DNA of 64,000 nucleotides from Sweltsa coloradensis (lineage: Eukaryota > Arthropoda > Insecta > Plecoptera > Chloroperlidae): positions 1 to 64,000 of the forward strand of contig JAMZAV010000954.1 of assembly GCA_024449915.1 (NCBI GenBank), given 5' to 3'. Below are positions 57,274 to 64,000 of this stretch, piece after piece. Numbering within the stretch: position 1 is the first letter of the stretch; each line of letters opens with the position of its first letter. The position numbers and the translations under genes were made by a program. Under the pieces are notes generated by a model that saw only the letters and a program-made list of their open reading frames with translations, did no database searches and was not told the DNA's origin.

Positions 57274-58046
57274 CTAGGAAAACGCTTAAGTCCCGCCGCG
57301 TTGTTGGATGAGCATAATTGGTGCATTGAGCTGCCATGTGTTATGCGGATTTTCTGTTGTTCTGTAAAAAAATTATTACTAAGTTCAAGATTTTTTTTAA
57401 ATAAAATAAAATAAAATTACAAATAAACTTATTTTTTTATAATTAATCATAATTATTATATAAAAAGAAAAAAATCGAAAAATTGGGATTTTTATCAGAA
57501 ATAATTATTCGATTGCGCTCAAATTTCACACGAATATATAAATTTATAAAATTAAGGTTCTGTGAAAAAATCATTACAATAGGATAAAGCCTGTAGGTGT
57601 TATAAGTCAAAAAATTGTTTTAAAAAAGAAAAAACCCGCAAAATTTCTATTTTCATGAAAAATAATTTTCCGATTACGCTCAAATTTCACACGAATATCT
57701 TAATTCATTAAAATTAAGGTTCTGTGAAAAAATAATTGAAATCGGATAACGCATGTAGGTGTTATTGGTCGCTAAATTTTTTAAAAATCGAAAAAAATCG
57801 AAAAATTGCGATTTTCATGAGAAATATTTTTTCGATTGCGCTCAAAAACGTGGCAATTCTTGGTTCAGAGATTTCGAAGGTCTCCATAAAATTTCATCGC
57901 AATTGGAGAATCGGTTTAGCCGGAATCGTGTGAACAGGCACACAAAAATACAGAAAAAAGGGAAGAAAAGAACAAAAAAACATTCCGGAATTTTTTCTCC
58001 AGTGTAGTGAAATGGAATCTCCGCTTCGCTCGCTACGCTCATCCAA
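57274..58046 (+). repeat. R1 repeat, copy G (subfamily a, full length)
   Basis: From ACTAGGAAAACGCTTAAGTC to CTTCGCTCGCTACGCTCATC. It carries the GGATAAAGCC/GGATAACGCA, GATTGCGCTCAAAAACGTGG and CATTCCGGAATTTTTTCTCC words. Confidence 0.85.
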
Positions 58047-58160
58047 TTATTTATTCATTGTCTCCGTAGTTTGTAAATATGATACAAAAATTACAGAATG
58101 AAACAGGAAAGCATGCATATTGTGGCTCATCCACCGCAGTGATCCTGTTCCGTTCTTAAT

Positions 58161-59079
58161 ACTAGGAGAACGCTTTAGTCCCGCCGCGTTGATGGATGAG
58201 CTTTTTTGTGAGTTTTTAGTTTGCGTGGGACCACTTTTCCTTTGCAAGTGCTTTGTGAATGCATTGTAGGTGATTGTTGTCAAGTTTCTATTGTTAATTG
58301 TTAATTGTTATTGAATGAGCGTAGCGAGTGAAGAGAAGACTTCAATTTCACTGACCCCCAAAAAATTGAGCTCAGGTGTTTTTTTTTTTTTTTTTTCTGT
58401 ATGTTTGTTCGCTCTCTACCACCGGGAAAACGGCATATGCGATCTTGTTGAAAATTGGAGGGGACCTTCGAAATCTCTGAACTTAGACTTGCTACGTTTT
58501 TGGGTACAATCTAAGAAATATTTCTCATGAATATCGTACTTTTACGATTTTTTTCGATTTTTTGTGCGATATTTTCGTGCCATTTAGGCCAATTCTGACC
58601 AAACGGGTGGTGCTACAACGTTCATATTTGTGCATGGACATTAAGGTTATGGTCATGTAGTACATTTTGAAAGAAAAAGTTGAAAAAGTTAGCCAGAATC
58701 TATAGAAATAAAGCTTTTAATAAAAGTTTTTTGATTTTGTGTGCGATATTTTCGTGTCATTTGGGCCAATTCTGACCAAACGGGGGGGGGGGGTGGCTAC
58801 AACGTTCATATTATACATAGACATTAAGGTTGTGGTGATGTAGTACCTTTGAAAGAAAAAGTTGAAAGCGTTGCCAGAATCCATAGAAATAAAGCTTTAA
58901 ACATACGTTTTTTACGTAAAAAATACCAATTGACAAGAAACAATAGAAACTTGACAACAATCACCTACAATGCGTAGACAACAAAACAAAGCACTAGCAA
59001 AAGTAAAGATATCCTACGCAAACTAAAAACTTTAAAAAGCTCATCCATCAACGTGGCGGGACTTAAGAGTTTTCCTAGT
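58161..59079. repeat. R1 copies H (58,161-58,313, plus) and I (58,314-59,079, minus), nested
   Basis: H starts ACTAGGAGAACGCTTTAGTC and stops where the opposite-strand copy I begins (AATGAGCGTAGCGAGTGAAG). I ends TAAGAGTTTTCCTAGT. Both are subfamily b. Confidence 0.8.
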
Positions 59080-60264
59080 TATAAACCTAAAACAACTCAT
59101 ATTAAATCCTTTATTCTATGGATTCTGGCTAACATTTTATACTTTTCTTTCAAAAAGCAATAAATCACCATAACATTAATGTCCATGTGAAATATGAACG
59201 TTGAAGCCCCACCTGTTTGGTCAGAATCGGCCCAAATGTCACGTAAATATCGCGCTAAAAATCGAAAAAAAATCGTAAAAGTACGATATTCATGAGAAAT
59301 ATTTCTTCGATCGTACCCAAAAACGTAGCAAGTCTAAGTACAGAGATTTCGAAGGTACCCTCAAATTTTTATCAAGATCGCTTATGCCGTTTGTCCGGTA
59401 GAGAGCGAACAAACAGAAAAATAGAAAAAAAACACCCGAGCTAAATTTTTTGGGGGGTCAGTGAAATTGAAGTCTTTGCTTCGCTCATCCAATGATACAG
59501 TTAACTAGGAAAACGCTTAAGTCCCGCCGCGTTGATGGATGAGCGTTTTTGTAAGTTTTTAGTTTGCGTGGGACCAGTTTTCCTTTGCAAGTGCTTTGTG
59601 AACGCTTTGTAGGCGATTGTTGTCGAGTTTCTAATGTTACATCTTAATTTATAAACATCAAAAAAACTCATATCAAAACGTTTATTCTATGGATTCCGAC
59701 TAATTTTTTCAACTTTTTCTTTCAAAAGGTACTACTTCACCATAGCCTTAATGTCTATGTGAAATATGATTATGAACGTTGTAGCCCCAACCGTTTGGTC
59801 AGAATCGGCCCAAATGTCACGAAAATATCGCACTAAAAATCGAAAAAAATAGTAAAAGTGCGATATTCATGAGAAATATTTCTTCGATTGTACCCAAAAA
59901 CGTGGCACGTCTAAGTTCAGAGATTTCGAAGGTCCCCTTTAATTTTCATCAAGATCGCTCATGCCGTTTGCCCGGAATCGTGTGCGAACAAACAGACAAA
60001 AAAACAAACAAAAAAACAATGGAGCTAAATTTTTTGAGGGGTCAGTGAAATTGAAGTTTTCGCTTTGCTCGCTACGCTCATCTAACTAGGAAAACGCTAA
60101 AGTCCCGCCGCGTTGATGGATGAGCTTTTTAAAGTTTTTAATTTGCGTGGTATATCTTTACTTTTGCAAGTGCTTTGTTTTGCTGCCTACGCATTGTAGG
60201 TGAATGTTGTCAAGTTTATTTTGTTTCTTGTCAATTGGTATTATTTATAGTAAAAAACTTATAT
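59080..60264 (+). repeat. R1 copies J and neighbours (subfamily b)
   Basis: A 5'-truncated copy (about 59,090-59,491), a full copy (59,504-60,084) and a short start fragment (60,084-60,264). All share CGTTTGGTCAGAATCGGCCC, AAGTTCAGAGATTTCGAAGG and the GCTCATC end. Confidence 0.8.
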
Positions 60265-61644
60265 TACTAGGAAAACGCTAAAGTCCCGCCGCGTTGATGG
60301 ATGAGCTTTTTAAAGTTTTTAGTTTGCGTGGGATATCTTTACTTTTGCAAGTGCTTTGTTTTGCTGCCTTCGCATTGTAGGTGAATGTTGTCAACTTTCT
60401 TTTGTTTCTTGTCAATTGGTATTATTTACCGTAAAAAAACTATATTTAAAGCTTTATTTCTATGGATTCTGGCTAACTTTTTCAACTTTTTCTTTTCAAA
60501 GGTACTACATCACCATAACCTTAATGTCCATGTATAATATGAACGTTGTAGCCCCACCCGTTTGGTCAGAATTGGCCCAAACGGCACGAAAATATCGCAC
60601 GAAAAATCAAAAAACTTATATTAAAAGCTTTATTTCTATAGATTCTGGCTAACTTTTTCAACTTTTTCTTTCAAATGTACTACATCACTATAACCTTAAT
60701 GTTCATGTGTAATATGAACGTTGTAGCCTAACCCGTTTGGTCCGAATTGGCCCAAATAGCACGAAAATATCGCACAAAAAATCGAAAAAATCGTAAAAGT
60801 ACGATATTCATGAGAAATATTTCTTCGATTGTACCCAAAAACGTGGCAAGTCTAAGTTCAGAGATTTCGAAGGTCCTGTCAAATTTTCATCAAGATCGCA
60901 CATGTCGTTTGCCCGGTAGAGAGCGAACAAACAGACAGAAAAAAAAAACAAAACAAACAAAACAAAAAAAAACACCCGAGCTAAATTTTTTGGGGGTCAG
61001 TGAAATTGAAGTCTTCGCTTCACTCGCTTCGCTCGCTACGCTCATCCAAAAAGCTTTACTTCTATGGATTCTTGCTAACTTTTTTAACTTTTTTTTTCAA
61101 AAGGTACTACATCACCATAACCTTAATGTCCATGTATAATATGAACGTTGTAGCCCCACCCGTTTGGTCAGAATTGGCCCAAATGGCACGAAAATATCGT
61201 ACTAAAAACCAAAATCTTAAATTAAAAGCTATATTCTATAGATTCTGGCTATTTTTTTCAATTTTTTCTTTCAAAATGTACTAAATCACTATAACCTTAA
61301 TGTCTATTTATAATATAAACGTTGTAGCCCCAACCGTTTGGTCAGAATTGGCCTAAATGGCACGAAAATATCGCACAAAAAATCGAAAAAAATCGTAAAA
61401 GTACGATATTCATGAGAAATATTTCTTCCAAAAACGTGGCAAGTCTAAGTTCAGAGATTTCAAAGGTCCTGCCAAATTTTCATCCAGATCGCATATGCCG
61501 TTTGCCCGGTAGAGAGCGAACAAACAGACAGAAAAACAAACAGAAAAAAAACAGAAAAAAAACAAAACAAACAAACAAAAAAACACTCGAGCTAAATTTT
61601 TTTGGGGGTCGGTCGAAATTGAAGTCTTCGCTTCGCTCATCCAA
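60265..61644 (+). repeat. R1 copies L and M (subfamily b), internally duplicated
   Basis: Copy L (60,265-61,048) contains a doubled front module (near 60,450-60,600 and 60,610-60,780). Copy M (61,049-61,644) lacks the CTAGG start and repeats the same front module (61,060-61,200 and 61,215-61,390). Confidence 0.8.
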
Positions 61645-64000
61645 TTAATGTGATAGTAGGAATCTTCGCAAACGTGTTTTTTATTCGCGTTGATGGATGA
61701 GCTTTTCAATAATAAAATGTTAACATTGATTTTAAATTATAATAACATATTAACACGGCCCATACAAAGCAATCATTGGGTCTGTTGGATATTTGATTGT
61801 TTGTAACAAGGCTGTGAGTAAGGTATTAAATATCCTGTGAAGTTTTCATACAAGGCTGTGAGAAAGGTCTAAAATCTATCTATATTTTCGTGCTATTTGG
61901 GCGGATTCTGACCAAATGGGTGAGGCTACAACGTTTATATTTCACATGGACATTAAGGTAAGGGTGATGTATTGACTTTTGACCGAAAAAATTGAAAAAG
62001 TTAGCCAGAATCTATAGAAATAATCAAATAAATGTTTTTGGATGAGCGAAGCAAAGACTTCAATTTCACCGACCTCCCAAAATATTTAGCTTAAGTGTTT
62101 GTTTGTTTTTTTCTGTCTGTTTGTTCGCCCTCTACCGGGCAAACGGCATATCCGATTTTGATGAAAATTGTCGGGGACCTTCGAAATCTCTGAACTTAGA
62201 TTTGCTACGTTTTTGGGTACAATCGAAGAAATATTTCTCATGAATATCGTACTATTACGATTTTTTTCGATGTTTATTGCGATATTTTCGTGACATTTGG
62301 GCCGATTCTGACCAAACGGGTCTGGCTACAACGTTAATATTCCACTTGGACATCAAGGTCATGGTGATGTATTGCTTTCTGAAAGAAAACGTTGAAAAAG
62401 TTTAGCCATAATTTATAGAAATAAAGCTTTTAATATAAGTTTTTTGATTTTTTTGTGCGATATTTTCGTGCCATTTGGGCCAATTCTGACCAAACGGGTG
62501 GGGCTGCAACGTTCATACTATACATGGACATTAAAGTTATGGTGATGTAGTACCTTTTGAAAGAAAAAGTTGAAAAAGTTAGCCAGAATCCATAGAAATA
62601 AAGCTTTTAGTATAAGTTTTTAAGGTAAATTATACCAATTGACAGGTAACAATAGAAACTTGACAACAATCACCTACCCCTACAATGCGTAGGCAGCAAA
62701 ACAAAGCACTTGCAAAAGTAAAGATTCTTACGCAAACTAAAAACTTAAAAAAAGCTCATCCATCAACGCGGCGGGACTTTAGCGTTTTCCTAGTCCTAGT
62801 AATATTAAACACCTCAAAACACTCAAATTAAAACCTTTATTTCTATAGATTCTGGCTAACTTTTCAACTTTTTCTTTCAAACGTCAATACATCACCATTT
62901 CTAAATGTGCATGTGAAATATGAACGTTGAAGCCCCACCCGTTTGGTCAGAATCGGCCTAAATTTCACGAAAATATCGCACAAAAAATCGAAAAAAGTCG
63001 TAAAAGTCCGATATTCATGAGAAATATTTTTTCGATTGTACCCAAAAACGTAGCAAGTCTAAGTTCAGAGATTTCGAAGGTCCCCTTTAATTTTCATCCA
63101 GATGGCATATGCCGTTTGCCCGGTAGAGAGCGAACAAACAGACAGAAAAAAAAAAAAAAAAAAAAACACCCGAGCTAAATTTTTTGGGGGGCCGGTGAAA
63201 TTGAAGTCTTCGCTTCGCTCATCCAAAAATGTAAATATAAATTTAAAATAATAAAAACATATTAAAACGGCCCATACAAAGCAATCACTAGGTATGTTGG
63301 ATCTTTGATTGTTTGTAACAAGGCTGTGAGTAAGGTATAAAATCTCGTATGAAGTTTTCATACAAGGCTGTGAGAAAGATCTAAAATCTATATTTTCGTG
63401 CTATTTAGGTGGATTCTGACCACACAAGTGGGGCTACAACGTTCATATTTCACATGGACATTCAGGTTAGGGTGATGTATTGACTTTTGAAAGAAAAAGT
63501 TAGCCAGAATCTATAGAAATAAAGGTTTTAATATTTAACACCTCAAAAAACTCAAATTAAAACTTTTATTTCTATAGATTCTTTTAGGCTAACTTTTTCA
63601 ACTTTTTCTTTCAAACGTCAATACATCACCATTACCCTAATGAACATGTGAAATGTGAACGTTGTTGCCACACCCGTTTGGTCTGAATCGCCCAAATTTC
63701 ACGAAAATATCGCACTAAAAATCGAAAAAAATCGTAAAAGTACGATATTCATGAGAAACATTTCTTTGAATGTACCCAAAAACGTAGCAAGTCTAAGTTC
63801 AGAGATTTCGAAGGTCCCCTTTAATTTGCATCCAGGTCGCATATGCCGTTTGCCCGGTAGAGAGCGAACAAACAGACAGAGAGAAAAAAAAAACATTTAA
63901 ATTTTTTCGGGGTCGTTGAAATTGAAGTCTTCGCTTCGCTCATCCAAAAATGTTAATATTAATTTAAAATAATAAAAACATATTAACACGGCCCATACAA
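61645..64000. repeat. R1 copies N, O, P within larger ~0.7-kb duplicated blocks
   Basis: Copy N (62,038-62,794) is inverted. Copies O (62,815-63,226) and P (63,535-63,947) are direct. Between them the block with ATATTAAAACGGCCCATAC, ACAAGGCTGTGAGTAAGGTA and CATACAAGGCTGTGAGAAAG recurs at about 61,745, 63,260 and 63,980. O and P with their spacers repeat with a period near 720 bp and run off the window edge. Confidence 0.75.

Noticed and set aside
60747..61139. 130-aa frame in the R1 cluster as a gene
   Set aside because: It is a reading of the R1 repeat, recurring in every copy with differing ends and A-run slippage. No known domain.

Overview
The window is nuclear DNA from an animal, most likely a marine invertebrate. 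It is AT-rich and gene-poor. It has spliceosomal exon borders, tandem satellites, frequent TAGGCCTA words, and remains of animal transposon classes (BEL/Pao, piggyBac-like, hAT-like, THAP-containing). A phylum cannot be assigned from sequence alone. Homopolymer-type indels break several otherwise well-conserved coding stretches (eIF5, BEL/Pao). The assembly may therefore carry uncorrected long-read errors, and 'pseudogene' calls should be read with that in mind.

Layout. 1-10 kb: a copy of a dispersed repeat family (here called R1), two 0.9-1.6 kb inverted-repeat elements filled with a short motif, a hAT-like MITE, a THAP-transposase relic on the minus strand that one of these elements splits, and a piggyBac-like relic abutting a second TTAA-flanked element. 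10.7-15 kb: two exons of eIF5 (plus strand), with repeats in the intron; a second copy of the second exon lies at 26.7 kb. 17.5-23.8 kb: a complete but decayed BEL/Pao LTR retrotransposon on the minus strand. 24.37 kb: a hammerhead-ribozyme motif of the Penelope/retrozyme type. 27-35 kb: mostly unassigned DNA with a textbook hAT-like MITE (perfect 8-bp target duplication). 35.6 kb: an exon for a P2X7-ballast-like zinc domain. 37.2-38.5 kb: an 18-unit, 71-bp minisatellite. 38.7-43.3 kb: MITEs, a third motif-array element and R1 copies. 43.36-53.43 kb: a ~10-kb near-palindromic element. 53.9-57 kb: microsatellites and a palindromic MITE. 57.3-64 kb: a nested cluster of R1 repeats.

The most notable object is the palindromic element at 43,360-53,428. 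Each ~2.5-kb arm carries a single-exon gene for a one-BIR-domain (IAP-family) protein. It is intact in the right arm (113 aa) and frameshifted in the left. Immediately upstream of the gene is a long run of alternating GAA/TTC pentamers at 5-bp spacing, the signature of a heat-shock element. Each arm also carries a tRNA-like Pol III promoter followed by a T run, and terminal repeats containing AAGATGGCG and TAATTATGCAAAT words. The two halves meet in a core of degenerate tandem repeats that switches strand near 49.2 kb. No transposase was found. A stress-inducible, anti-apoptotic cargo on a foldback mobile element is the working interpretation, and it is inference.
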